The position numbers were made by a program, and so were the translations under genes. From the NCBI GenBank assembly GCA_947258695.1, contig CAMYJG010000022.1:1-40172 (forward strand): DNA of 40,172 nucleotides, read 5' to 3'. Below the pieces are notes generated by a model. That model ran no database searches. It was not told where the DNA came from and saw nothing but the letters and a program-made list of their open reading frames with translations. The stretch comes from an uncultured Ectothiorhodospiraceae bacterium. GTDB lineage: Bacteria > Pseudomonadota > Gammaproteobacteria > UBA6429 > Thiohalophilaceae. Below, in pieces: positions 26,589 through 35,088 of the stretch (the stretch's first letter is position 1; each line of letters begins with the position of its first letter).

Positions 26589-27551
26589 ATGAATAATGAT
26601 CTCAAGGTTTGTGATTTTTTAGAAAGTCATGGCAAAAGACTGGGATTATTATGGCAGGCAGGACAAGGAGGCGAAAACCGCCTGCTTCAAAGTAACAAAA
26701 CAGAAGCTGGTGTTCCTATTGCCGGTTACCTGAACCTGGTCAAACCTAATCAAGTACAGGTACTCGGGCCTGAAGAGGTCAAATACCTGTCTAAACTGAA
26801 AAAAAATTCTCACAAAGATGCCATGTCGCGTTTATTTAAATGCGAGCCAGCAATGATTGTTTTTGCTGGTATCGACAGCAGCGACCAGATCGAAAAAGAA
26901 TTTATTGAAATAGCGAATCAAACCAATACCCCCCTGCTCTATTCCAACTTAGCCAGTAACGAAATCACCGAGTTACTGCAATACCACCTGATACGTTTAT
27001 TGGGTGATACTCAAATTGTCCACGGCGTTTTTATGGAAGTTATGGGAATTGGAGTATTACTCACTGGCCCAAGTGGTATTGGTAAAAGTGAGCTGGCCCT
27101 GGAGCTTATTAGCCGTGGCCATCGACTCATCGCGGATGATGCACCTGAGTTTCGACGCAGTGCACCCGATATGATTCGTGGACGCTGTCCTGCCTTATTA
27201 AAAGACTTTTTGGAAGTCCGGGGTCTAGGCATTTTAAATGTACGGGCTATGTTTGGTGATAACTCTGTTGTTGAAACTAAACGGCTACGACTGATCGTAC
27301 ATATTGATACCTTGTTAAATAACTCAAACTCAGACAAAGAACTCTGGGAGATAGACCGCATCGGTGGCTCACATCGGCAAAAGACCATTCTCGATGTCGG
27401 TATTCCTGAAGTAAAAATTCCAGTTGCACCGGGCCGTAATGTGGCTGTCATAATTGAAGCTGCAGTACGCAACCATGTCTTGTATTTAAACGGGTATAAT
27501 GCAGCAGAAGATTTTATAAACCGCCAACAAAAACTAATTCACGGTGACTAA
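26589..27551 (+). CDS. hprK: HPr kinase/phosphorylase
   Basis: HprK phosphorylates and dephosphorylates HPr on Ser46, linking PTS state to energy status. The 320-residue protein has Walker A GPSGIGKS (residues 160-167), the catalytic-acid segment IADDAPEF and the signature FLEVRGLGILNVRAMFG. It is found in Firmicutes and in many proteobacteria, but not in E. coli. The matching HPr at 28867 keeps Ser46, so the kinase has a substrate in the same gene cluster. Confidence 0.97.
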   Translation: MNNDLKVCDFLESHGKRLGLLWQAGQGGENRLLQSNKTEAGVPIAGYLNLVKPNQVQVLGPEEVKYLSKLKKNSHKDAMSRLFKCEPAMIVFAGIDSSDQIEKEFIEIANQTNTPLLYSNLASNEITELLQYHLIRLLGDTQIVHGVFMEVMGIGVLLTGPSGIGKSELALELISRGHRLIADDAPEFRRSAPDMIRGRCPALLKDFLEVRGLGILNVRAMFGDNSVVETKRLRLIVHIDTLLNNSNSDKELWEIDRIGGSHRQKTILDVGIPEVKIPVAPGRNVAVIIEAAVRNHVLYLNGYNAAEDFINRQQKLIHGD

Positions 27552-27617
27552 TCTATTCTTGTGCTATGCTGTCTGAATAATATTACTTTACCCATTTAAT
27601 AATAAATAAAATCAATT

Positions 27618-28466
27618 ATGAAACTGGTCATCGTTAGTGGTTTATCTGGTTCAGGTAAAAGTATTGCCTTGCAGGTACTTGAAGATCTCGAATATTACTG
27701 TATTGATAATTTGCCCATCAATATGCTTGAGGCTTTAAGCAAAGAAATAAAATCTGCAAAACATGAATATGTCGCCATTGGTATTGATGCCAGAAATATC
27801 ACCGCTGAACTGGAAGAATTTCCCGAGCAACTCAAACAATTACAAAAAGACAAAATTCATTGTGAAATTTTTTTCCTTGAAGCCAGTAATGCCGCCCTGT
27901 TAAAACGTTTCAGTGAAACACGGCGTAAACATCCTCTTAGCAATAAAGAAACACCGCTCAATGAAGCTATTATTCAGGAGCGTTATTTATTAGAACCGAT
28001 TTCATCAAAAGCTGACTTACGCATTGATACCAGTGCCACTAATGTTCATCAGTTACGCGATTTGATTAAAGCTCGTGTACAAAAAGCCGATAACCAACAT
28101 ATATCCATCATGTTTGAATCATTTGGCTTCAAGCATGGCGTCCCAATTAATGCTGATTTTGTTTTTGATATTCGTTGTTTGCCTAATCCGCACTGGGTTC
28201 CTGAACTCAGGCCCCTGACCGGTTTTGATAAACCCGTCAGTAACTACCTGGATGAACACAAAGAAGTAGAAGAAATGTACAACGATATAATGAATTTTAC
28301 CGATAAATGGATCCCTCGCTTCGAGGCAGATAACCGTAGTTATATCACCATTGCAATAGGGTGTACCGGCGGGCAACATCGCTCTGTATACCTGGTAAAG
28401 AAGCTTGCCAAAATAATGAAAACTAAACACAATAACGTCCTTTCAAGGCATAGGGAATTATCATAG
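27618..28466 (+). CDS. rapZ: RNase adapter protein RapZ
   Basis: RapZ binds nucleotides and, in E. coli, presents the small RNA GlmZ to RNase E, controlling glucosamine-6-phosphate synthesis. The 282-residue protein has Walker A GLSGSGKS (residues 8-15), the Walker B-like CIDNLP and the C-terminal FDVRCLPNP-like and IGCTGGQHRSVYL motifs. It follows hprK by 66 bases and overlaps the next gene by one base (TAGTG). Confidence 0.97.
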   Translation: MKLVIVSGLSGSGKSIALQVLEDLEYYCIDNLPINMLEALSKEIKSAKHEYVAIGIDARNITAELEEFPEQLKQLQKDKIHCEIFFLEASNAALLKRFSETRRKHPLSNKETPLNEAIIQERYLLEPISSKADLRIDTSATNVHQLRDLIKARVQKADNQHISIMFESFGFKHGVPINADFVFDIRCLPNPHWVPELRPLTGFDKPVSNYLDEHKEVEEMYNDIMNFTDKWIPRFEADNRSYITIAIGCTGGQHRSVYLVKKLAKIMKTKHNNVLSRHRELS

Positions 28467-28849
28467 TGGTTGGCTTACTTATTATTACCCATAACAACGT
28501 GGGAGGTGCACTTTTTGATGCCGCTACCTCGGTGCTGGGAAGCTGTCCTCTGCCATTTGAAATATTGCCTGTCTCACAGAACTGTGACCCTGAAGAACGC
28601 ATTGAAAAAGCAAAGAAATACCTTGAAAAACTTAACCAGTCAGATGGCGTGTTGGTTATCACAGATATGTATGGTTCAACCCCAAGTAATATTGCTACCA
28701 AACTTGCTGCTGACCAGGTCACCATTATTACCGGTATGAACTTACCGATGCTGGTACGAGTAATGAACTATCCCAATTTATCACTGGATAAACTCGCACA
28801 TAAGGCAGTAAGTGGCGGTCAAACCGGTGTTATTGAAGTCGAAAATTAA
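28466..28849 (+). CDS. PTS EIIA component of the mannose family
   Basis: A 127-residue EIIA-Man type phosphocarrier. His9 (IITHNNVG) is the phosphorylation site, and DMYGSTPSNIA and GMNLPMLVRVMNY are family motifs. It starts with GTG sharing one base with the rapZ stop. No EIIB, EIIC or EIID genes accompany it, so it most likely works in regulation rather than sugar uptake. Confidence 0.93.
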   Translation: MVGLLIITHNNVGGALFDAATSVLGSCPLPFEILPVSQNCDPEERIEKAKKYLEKLNQSDGVLVITDMYGSTPSNIATKLAADQVTIITGMNLPMLVRVMNYPNLSLDKLAHKAVSGGQTGVIEVEN

Positions 28850-28866
28850 TAAAAGAAGTTCTCAAC

Positions 28867-29136
28867 GTGTTACAGCAAACAACCACAATTATTAACAAGC
28901 TAGGCTTACATGCCAGGGCCGCAGCAAAATTTGTTACCCAGGCTTCCTTATTTGAGTCAGAAATTCATCTGCAACGTAATAATCAGAGTGTTAATGGTAA
29001 AAGCATTATGGGTGTAATGATGCTAGCAGCAGGCAAAGATTCTGAAATTGAACTACTGATTGATGGTGCAGACGAACAACAAGCCATGCAGTCGCTGCTT
29101 GAACTTATTGAAAATCGTTTTGGCGAAGCAGAATAA
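28867..29136 (+). CDS. ptsH: Phosphocarrier protein HPr
   Basis: HPr carries phosphate from enzyme I to EIIA proteins. The 89-residue protein (GTG start) keeps His15 (GLHARAAAKF) and Ser46 (NGKSIMGVMML), so it can be modified both by enzyme I and by HprK. It is the last PTS gene of the run; ptsI, often next, is not in the window. By context it may be named NPr (ptsO) in some schemes. Confidence 0.95.
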   Translation: MLQQTTTIINKLGLHARAAAKFVTQASLFESEIHLQRNNQSVNGKSIMGVMMLAAGKDSEIELLIDGADEQQAMQSLLELIENRFGEAE

Positions 29137-29152
29137 TTTGCGCTTTCATTCA

Positions 29153-29222
29153 CCTAATTACTAACTTTCACTTCACTTGCTAAGTTATTCTTTTATATAG
29201 AGTTCACTTTTAACTAATTAGG
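29153..29222 (+). promoter_or_regulatory. Inverted repeat in the mgtE leader
   Basis: CCTAATTA (29153-29160) and TAATTAGG (29215-29222) are perfect inverted copies 54 bases apart in the 120-base gap before mgtE. They may be an operator pair or close a leader stem. I do not see the conserved core of an M-box magnesium riboswitch. Confidence 0.3.
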
Positions 29223-29256
29223 CAGTAAACTCATTAATAATCAATGAGGGTTCAGC

Positions 29257-30621
29257 ATGCCTAATAGCTCATCTCAACAACAGGATACGCATAACGCCCT
29301 ACTGGAAACCATCAATTCCAGTTTGCAAGATGATCATTTTGAAATCATCGTCGAGCTTCTTAGCGAGATGCACCCGGCTGAAATTGCCCACTTACTTGAA
29401 TCTCTACCCGGAAATCAACGTGAACAAGTCTGGTCTTACGTACCTGATGATATGGACGGTGAGATCTTGCTCCATCTTAATGATGAGGCGCGTGCCGCTC
29501 TTATCAACAAAATGGAAACCGTGGACCTGGTTGCTGCAACAGAAACACTGGATACCGATGACCTTGCCGACATTCTTCCTGAAATGCCACAAGATGTTAT
29601 CCAGGAAGTATTACTTAGCTTAGAAACTCAGGAACGTGATCGTTTAAAATCGGTTTTATCCTATGACGAGGATTCTGCCGGTGGTCTGATGGATTTAGAC
29701 ACCATCATTATCCGTGCAGATATTTCCCTGGATGTTGTATTACGCTTCTTAAGAAGAAAAGGTGAACTGCCCAAAGGCACCGATAGCTTATTTGTTGTCG
29801 ATCGTGAGAATCACTACCTTGGATTATTACCGTTAAGTCTTATCCTCACCAGTGATCCCCAGGTATTGGTTGGAGAACTGATGTCCACCAATATTGAAGG
29901 CATTCTTGCTGACAAACATGCACGTGAAGTTGCTAACTTGTTCGAACACCGCGATCTTATTACCGCGCCTGTTGTTGACGAAGAAAACCATCTGTTAGGC
30001 CGGATTACCATTGATGACGTGGTCGATGTTATCCGGGATGTCGGTGATCACTCCTTAATGAGTATGGCTGGTTTAAATGAAGAAGAAGATATGTTTGCCC
30101 CGGTATTTTCCAGTACCCGGCGTCGCTCAATCTGGTTAGGCGTTAATCTACTGACTGCTTTCATGGCTTCATGGGTAATTGGTTTGTTTGGTGCGACCAT
30201 CGAAAAAATGGTCGCACTTGCCATACTCATGCCTATTGTTGCCAGCATGGGCGGTATCGCAGGTAGCCAAACATTGACCCTGGTTATTCGTGGTATGGCA
30301 TTGGGCCAAGTCGGTAAAAGTAATTCCCGTCGCCTGTTATTAAAAGAAATGTGGATTGGAGTTTGGAACGGGTTGATATGGGCTATCGTTATTGCTGGCG
30401 TTGCCGGGCTCTGGTTCCAGAATATCCTGCTTGGATTTGTTATTGCCGCGGCAATAATTATTAACCTTGTTGTAGCCGCTATTTCTGGTGCGACTATTCC
30501 TTTATTATTAAAACGATTAGGTGCTGATCCGGCCCTATCTGGTTCAGTGGTTTTAACAACCGTGACAGATATTGTTGGCTTCCTGGCATTTTTAGGACTG
30601 GCTACAATATATTTACTTTAG
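29257..30621 (+). CDS. mgtE: Magnesium transporter MgtE
   Basis: MgtE is an inner-membrane magnesium channel gated by its cytoplasmic part. The 454-residue protein has the N-terminal superhelical domain (LLSEMHPAEIAHLLESLP, residues ~30-130), a CBS pair (~135-260, with ITIDDVVDVIRDVGD) and five C-terminal membrane helices from about residue 290, with MPIVASMGGIAGSQTLTLVIRGMALGQV forming the conserved pore helix region. Length is normal. It follows HPr by 120 bases and may have its own promoter. Confidence 0.97.
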   Translation: MPNSSSQQQDTHNALLETINSSLQDDHFEIIVELLSEMHPAEIAHLLESLPGNQREQVWSYVPDDMDGEILLHLNDEARAALINKMETVDLVAATETLDTDDLADILPEMPQDVIQEVLLSLETQERDRLKSVLSYDEDSAGGLMDLDTIIIRADISLDVVLRFLRRKGELPKGTDSLFVVDRENHYLGLLPLSLILTSDPQVLVGELMSTNIEGILADKHAREVANLFEHRDLITAPVVDEENHLLGRITIDDVVDVIRDVGDHSLMSMAGLNEEEDMFAPVFSSTRRRSIWLGVNLLTAFMASWVIGLFGATIEKMVALAILMPIVASMGGIAGSQTLTLVIRGMALGQVGKSNSRRLLLKEMWIGVWNGLIWAIVIAGVAGLWFQNILLGFVIAAAIIINLVVAAISGATIPLLLKRLGADPALSGSVVLTTVTDIVGFLAFLGLATIYLL

Positions 30622-30645
30622 ATTAAAACAAGTGAGGTATTAAAA

Positions 30646-31005
30646 ATGAATAAACATCATTTAGTACTAAGCTTCGCATTGATATTTGTTTTTTTACCTA
30701 ATCAAAGCTGGGCAGATGAAAGCTCATCCGAACACGATTCAAACCAAAGCAACTTCAGCTACCCCGATCACAACTGTGGCAAAAAACAAAAAAAACCCGC
30801 AAAACCAAAACGACTCAATAGTTATAATGATATTGAGGACTACAACACAGCCATAGCACAATACAATATTGCAGTGACCGACTACAATAAAACGATAAAA
30901 AGATATAAAGCATGTATTAATCAATACATTAAAAATGGAAACCAGGATCTTAATCGTATACGTAAGAAACTCAATGCTGCGTTAAAGGAAGCAAGGACGA
31001 ATTAA
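30646..31005 (+). CDS. Small secreted protein of unknown function
   Basis: A 119-residue protein with a signal peptide ending SWADE (cleavage near residue 23). The mature part has two Cys (HNCGKK and YKACIN), which could form a disulfide, a KKPAKPKR basic stretch and a run of Tyr/Asn-rich helix (YNDIEDYNTAIAQYNIAVTDYN) with a heptad-like pattern. I recognise no named family. It starts 24 bases after mgtE, with GTGAGG as a ribosome binding site. Confidence 0.75.
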   Translation: MNKHHLVLSFALIFVFLPNQSWADESSSEHDSNQSNFSYPDHNCGKKQKKPAKPKRLNSYNDIEDYNTAIAQYNIAVTDYNKTIKRYKACINQYIKNGNQDLNRIRKKLNAALKEARTN

Positions 31006-31036
31006 ATATCTGTATACATAATCAAGGAGAGAACAT

Positions 31037-31621
31037 ATGAAAAATTCTATTATCCTGTTACTGATACTAACTTGTACTTTAATCAACGCCCATTCACACG
31101 CTGAAGAAAGAGTAAGAGGGAAACATGTCCTGATCACTAAGCTTGGAAGCTTTGAACTCGACAAAGCCACTCAAAGCTCATCACGTAACTTTACAACTAA
31201 ATCTGATGAAGTGTTTGGTCTTGAGTATGAATGGCACCTGTGGCAAGGACTTTCTATAGGTGGTGAGTTTTTCTATTATGAAAATAATTTCACTACACCA
31301 ACAAAACGTACCGCTGAAATATCATCACATTTATTTAATGTTAAATACCACTTTAACCATACTGGCGCTTTCCAGCCTTTTATCGGCTATGGTCGAGGTT
31401 TTACTTATATTGAACCCACCGGCGAAAGCCTGATTGACTCTCATATAGGCTCAGCCTATCAGTACACTGCGGGATTCACCTATCGTTTCAAATATGTCGG
31501 TATCTACGCAGAATATAAAGTATTGAACAGCCGACCAGAAGATGAATTAGGAACGGTTACCGTCAGTGAAATTGATACCAGTGGTGAAGGTGTATTAATT
31601 GGTGTAAGTGTTTTATTTTAA
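31037..31621 (+). CDS. Outer-membrane beta-barrel protein
   Basis: A 194-residue protein with a signal peptide (cleaved after HSHA) followed by alternating amphipathic strands, including LEYEWHLWQGLSIGGEFFYYEN, HLFNVKYHFNHTGAFQPFIGYGRGFTYIE and YQYTAGFTYRFKYVGIYAEYKVL. It ends in LIGVSVLF, whose C-terminal Phe is the usual BamA-recognition end. This fits an eight-stranded OmpA/OmpW-like barrel. The start codon follows AAGGAG by about eight bases. Its function is unknown. It lies 31 bases after the secreted protein. Confidence 0.85.
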   Translation: MKNSIILLLILTCTLINAHSHAEERVRGKHVLITKLGSFELDKATQSSSRNFTTKSDEVFGLEYEWHLWQGLSIGGEFFYYENNFTTPTKRTAEISSHLFNVKYHFNHTGAFQPFIGYGRGFTYIEPTGESLIDSHIGSAYQYTAGFTYRFKYVGIYAEYKVLNSRPEDELGTVTVSEIDTSGEGVLIGVSVLF

Positions 31622-31712
31622 AATAAAGTTATCAGCTGTCAGCCCGGTTACTGATTTTTCCTGGTGAATCTTTCTTCTAAGCTGCTGTTCATTAATTGAT
31701 AACCTGACTAAT

Positions 31713-31928
31713 TTATTCAAAAAACTCTGCATTATTTCTGATTTTGTGCGCTACATTCTCAATTTTGTCAGCCGTTTTTTCAAGTGATTCGACTAACGCG
31801 GTGTCAATGCCCGCTTCAATAAGCAGTGTAAGTTCGTCGTAATGATTTTCACTTAACGACTCACCAGACTCTTCTACTAATTCGCGGAACCTATCGCTGA
31901 TTTCCTTGGCATGTTTAGTACGTTTCAT
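31713..31928 (-). CDS. Small helical protein coupled to ppk2
   Basis: A 71-residue charged, mostly helical protein (ISDRFRELVEESGESLSENHYDELTLLIEAGIDTALVESLEKTADKIENVAHKIRNNAEF). The start shares one base with the ppk2 stop (TAATG), so the two are translationally coupled. I recognise no family; coupling suggests a role linked to polyphosphate metabolism, which is inference. Confidence 0.7.
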   Translation of the reverse strand: MKRTKHAKEISDRFRELVEESGESLSENHYDELTLLIEAGIDTALVESLEKTADKIENVAHKIRNNAEFFE

Positions 31929-32848
31929 TATATTTTCTCTTTCAATGGTGGTTTATTTAAAAAATGTTCACCTTTTTCATAAATATGTTCCGCGGAGCCA
32001 ACAATAAGCTCATCTGGCGGGACAGCAAATGACTGGTCTTTATTGGGATAATCCAGACTATTCAAGAGGTGTCGCATAACATTGATTCGAGCACGTTTTT
32101 TACAGTCTGATTTAATCACTGTCCAGGGTGCATCGGCAGTGTCGGTATAAAAAAACATGGCTTCTTTCGCTTCGGTGTAGTCTTTCCACTTATCCAGAGA
32201 TGCCAGATCTATGGGACTAAGTTTCCATTGTTTTAAAGGATCTTCCTGACGTTGTTGGAAACGTCGGAATTGCTCATTACGACTTACTGAGAACCAGAGT
32301 TTAAATAGAGTAATACCGCTACGAACCAGCATTCGTTCAAGTTCTGGTGCCTGTCGCATAAATTCCAGGTACTCACTCGCCTTACAAAAACTCATTACAC
32401 GCTCAACACCTGCCCGGTTATACCAGGATCGATCAAACAGAACTATTTCACCCTTGCTAGGCAAATGTTTTATATACCGTTGAAAATACCATTGACCGAC
32501 TTCTTCATCACTTGGTTTCTCAAGTGCAACGACACGTGCGCCACGCGGATTCATATGTTCCATTATTCTCTTAATAGCACCGCCCTTACCAGCTGCATCA
32601 CGCCCCTCGAAGAGAATAACAATGCGTTTGCCGGTTTCTTTCACCCAGTTTTGCATTTTCAATAATTCGATCTGAAGATCTTGTTTCAGAGTTTCGTATT
32701 CCTCCCTCTCCATTTTATCTTTATAGGGATAATTTGCATCTGAAAAAATTTTCTTTTTATCGAGTCTTTCTACTACCTTGGCTTTAGCCAAAGATTGATC
32801 TTTTCTTTCAGAGATTTTTGGCATTGAGAAATTAACATCTTTTGTCAC
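31928..32848 (-). CDS. ppk2: Polyphosphate kinase 2
   Basis: PPK2 enzymes transfer phosphate between polyphosphate and nucleotides. The 306-residue protein has a single PPK2 domain: Walker A EGRDAAGKGG (residues 81-90), the MNPRGARVVALEKPSDEE segment, Walker B LFDRSWYNRAGVERVM (Asp139), and WKLSPIDLASLDKW with YTEAKEAMFFYTDT in the lid half. The single-domain size suits class I. It stands alone with its small partner, not next to ppk1 or ppx. Confidence 0.95.
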   Translation of the reverse strand: MTKDVNFSMPKISERKDQSLAKAKVVERLDKKKIFSDANYPYKDKMEREEYETLKQDLQIELLKMQNWVKETGKRIVILFEGRDAAGKGGAIKRIMEHMNPRGARVVALEKPSDEEVGQWYFQRYIKHLPSKGEIVLFDRSWYNRAGVERVMSFCKASEYLEFMRQAPELERMLVRSGITLFKLWFSVSRNEQFRRFQQRQEDPLKQWKLSPIDLASLDKWKDYTEAKEAMFFYTDTADAPWTVIKSDCKKRARINVMRHLLNSLDYPNKDQSFAVPPDELIVGSAEHIYEKGEHFLNKPPLKEKI

Positions 32849-32880
32849 GTTACCACTCCACCTTATTTGTCTATATATTA

Positions 32881-32909
32881 AGTATAGTACATTACAAATT
32901 CTTTACTAA
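32881..32909 (-). promoter_or_regulatory. Possible sigma-70 promoter for ppk2
   Basis: On the minus strand a good -10 (TATACT, 32881-32886) is separated by 17 bases from a weak -35 (TTAGTA, 32904-32909), about 33 bases upstream of the ppk2 start. Only the -10 is convincing. Confidence 0.35.
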
Positions 32910-33036
32910 ATTGCGTCACAGCTCAGAGCTTAATTACTTTTTGGCATAAAAATATAGCTGTTAAAAATTCCAATAATAATTTTTAGGGATCAATAACTTA
33001 TTTTTCTGGCTGAAATATCATGAAGGGATAATCCTG

Positions 33037-33099
33037 ATGAGTAATCGACCATTTAGGCAAAACCTGCAGGATCAAAGAAAAAGTTTTAGATATTTCTAA
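33037..33099 (+). CDS. Candidate 20-residue small ORF
   Basis: Within the 247-base gap between ppk2 and pmbA, a plus-strand ATG opens a 20-codon frame (MSNRPFRQNLQDQRKSFRYF), ending opposite the pmbA stop codon. A GAAGGGA lies about 8-10 bases upstream. The peptide is strongly basic. It could be a leader or small protein, or a chance frame; I see no other evidence. Confidence 0.2.
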   Translation: MSNRPFRQNLQDQRKSFRYF

Positions 33100-34475
33100 C
33101 CACCAGCTACGGTCATATTATCAATTAACCATGAGCCAGTGATCACACCACCGCGTACATCTAAATCATTTCCAACCCGCTGCAATCCCATAAACATATC
33201 CGGTAAGCGACCCGCTAAAGTGAATTCTTCTACCGGATATTGAATCTCGCCATTTTCGACCCAAAAACCACTGGCGCCACGTGAATAATCACCGGTGACT
33301 GTATTAACTCCCTGTCCCATGACCTCGGTAATAACAAGCCCTTTATCCATTTCTTTAATCATGTTCTGTAATGAAATATCATCATGATTAATATAAAGAT
33401 TATGAATACCGCCCGCATTTCCGGTACTCTGCATACCTAAACGACGCGCTGAATAACTGTCGAGAACATAGCCTTTGAGCACACCATCGGTTACCAGGTC
33501 ACGCGCAGATGTGATAACACCCTCGTTGTCATAGGGAGCGCTACCAAGACCTCCCTTGATATGTGGCCGTTCATCCAGCCGTATGCGGTCAGGAAAAATC
33601 TGCTTCCCCAGGTGATCCAGTAAGAAAGTCGCTTTACGGTATTGAGCGCCACCACGAACACCACTTAATAAATGCGATATCAAGCCTTTGGCCACTTCTG
33701 CTTTAAAGATAACGGGAACCTGGCAAGTAGGCATATTTTTAGCAGCCAATCGAGCAACGGTTCGCTGTGCAGCGTGCTTACCAATATCTGTTGCAGATTC
33801 CAACTTATTGGCATCACGGTTAACGTCATACCAGTAATCACGTTGCATAGCATCGTCTTGTCCAGCAATCACTGTGCATGACATACTATGACGTGAGGTG
33901 TTGTAGCCATTGAGGAAACCATGGCTATTGCCATATAAGCGTATCCCGGTGTGGCTACTCACCGAGCCACCTTCAGAGTTAGTAATACGTTTATCTTCTG
34001 CTCTGGCAGCATCTTCACATTCTTTAGCCAGTTCGACAGCTTCTTCTGCAGATATAGCCCAAGGATGGTACAGTTCTAAGTCGGGAATATCGGTTGCCAA
34101 TGAGTCTTTTTCAGGCAATCCCGCGTACTGATCATCTTCGGTATATCGCGCAATATCACAAGCCGCTTTTACCGTTTCTTTAATTGCTTTGGGCGAGAAG
34201 TCACTGGTACTTGCAGCCCCTTTTCTGTGACCAAAATAAACCGTAATAGCAAGCCCCTTATCACGGTTGTGTTCAATGGTTTCAACATCGCCCAGGCGCA
34301 CTGTCACAGATAATCCGGATTCAACGCTTAAACCTGCTTCAGCTGCCGATGCACCCTGGGTCTTTGCTTCTTGTAATAAGTCATTGACTACGGACTTCAA
34401 ATTGTCAGAATCGTAGGGATTCGATGGGTCAACTTGTTGTAGCTTAGGCTTCTGACCTGATTTCGAGCTGGACAT
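33096..34475 (-). CDS. pmbA: Metalloprotease-complex subunit PmbA (TldE)
   Basis: PmbA and TldD form a heterodimeric protease that degrades modified peptides such as microcin precursors and CcdA. I choose the ATG at 34475, preceded by GAGG five bases upstream, giving 459 residues; a TTG nine codons earlier lacks a ribosome site. Features include QGASAAEAGLSVESGLSVTVRLGDVETIEHNRDKGLAITVYFG at the N terminus and RGASGFWVENGEIQYPVEEFTLAG near the end. As expected for the E subunit, it lacks the HExxxH zinc motif. It diverges from darP, as in E. coli. Confidence 0.96.
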   Translation of the reverse strand: MSSSKSGQKPKLQQVDPSNPYDSDNLKSVVNDLLQEAKTQGASAAEAGLSVESGLSVTVRLGDVETIEHNRDKGLAITVYFGHRKGAASTSDFSPKAIKETVKAACDIARYTEDDQYAGLPEKDSLATDIPDLELYHPWAISAEEAVELAKECEDAARAEDKRITNSEGGSVSSHTGIRLYGNSHGFLNGYNTSRHSMSCTVIAGQDDAMQRDYWYDVNRDANKLESATDIGKHAAQRTVARLAAKNMPTCQVPVIFKAEVAKGLISHLLSGVRGGAQYRKATFLLDHLGKQIFPDRIRLDERPHIKGGLGSAPYDNEGVITSARDLVTDGVLKGYVLDSYSARRLGMQSTGNAGGIHNLYINHDDISLQNMIKEMDKGLVITEVMGQGVNTVTGDYSRGASGFWVENGEIQYPVEEFTLAGRLPDMFMGLQRVGNDLDVRGGVITGSWLIDNMTVAGG

Positions 34476-34565
34476 GAGCACCTCATGATTAAGTTTTCGC
34501 AAAGTTTTGTAATATAGCCCATTGTAAGGCTACGAAGCACGCATAACAAATGCCATAATAGCACT

Positions 34566-35084
34566 ATGACTACAGATCAACATATCGATAATTCTGAACC
34601 CGATAATGATGAGCTTATCAGCAAATCGCAAAAAAAGCGTGAAGCAACGGCAGCGCAAGAGTTGGGTAAAAATTTATTAAGCCTTTCGCCAGACGATTTG
34701 GCAAGCATTGAGTTACCCGAAACACTCAGCCATGCCCTGAGTGAAGCGCGCAGAATTAAGAAAAATAGCGCCCTAAAACGGCAACTGCAGTTTATCGGTA
34801 AACTCATGCGCCAAATCGATATTGAGCCCATTCGTGAACAATATCTTAAGCTAACGAATCACTATCAAAAAGATATCAAGGAATTTCATCAACTGGAAAA
34901 ATGGCGGGACCGGCTACTAACTGAAGGTGACAAGGCACTTGAAGAGCTGATTAATGACATGCCCGGGACTGACCGGCAACATCTGAGACAGTTAATGCGA
35001 CAGGCCGCCAAAGAGGCAAAGCTCAACAAACCGCCAAAATCAGCACGTGAAATATTTAAATATCTAAAAATCTTATTTGAATAA
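34566..35084 (+). CDS. darP: Ribosome biogenesis factor DarP (YjgA, DUF615)
   Basis: A 172-residue, helical, highly charged protein that assists late 50S subunit assembly in E. coli. It begins with SKSQKKREATAAQELGKNLLSLS, and the typical LSHALSEARRIKKNSALKRQLQFIGKLMR motif and the C-terminal RQLMRQAAKEAKLNKPPKSAREIFKYLK are clear. It diverges from pmbA with about 90 bases between, the standard arrangement. Confidence 0.95.
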   Translation: MTTDQHIDNSEPDNDELISKSQKKREATAAQELGKNLLSLSPDDLASIELPETLSHALSEARRIKKNSALKRQLQFIGKLMRQIDIEPIREQYLKLTNHYQKDIKEFHQLEKWRDRLLTEGDKALEELINDMPGTDRQHLRQLMRQAAKEAKLNKPPKSAREIFKYLKILFE

Positions 35085-35088
35085 ACAG

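Noticed and set aside
27011-27472. Minus-strand frame of 153 codons opposite hprK
   Set aside because: It lies wholly within hprK, is rich in Arg and Ser as typical antisense frames are, and matches nothing I recognise.
29137-29256. M-box magnesium riboswitch before mgtE
   Set aside because: The leader is too short and AT-rich, and lacks the conserved core; only a simple inverted repeat is visible.
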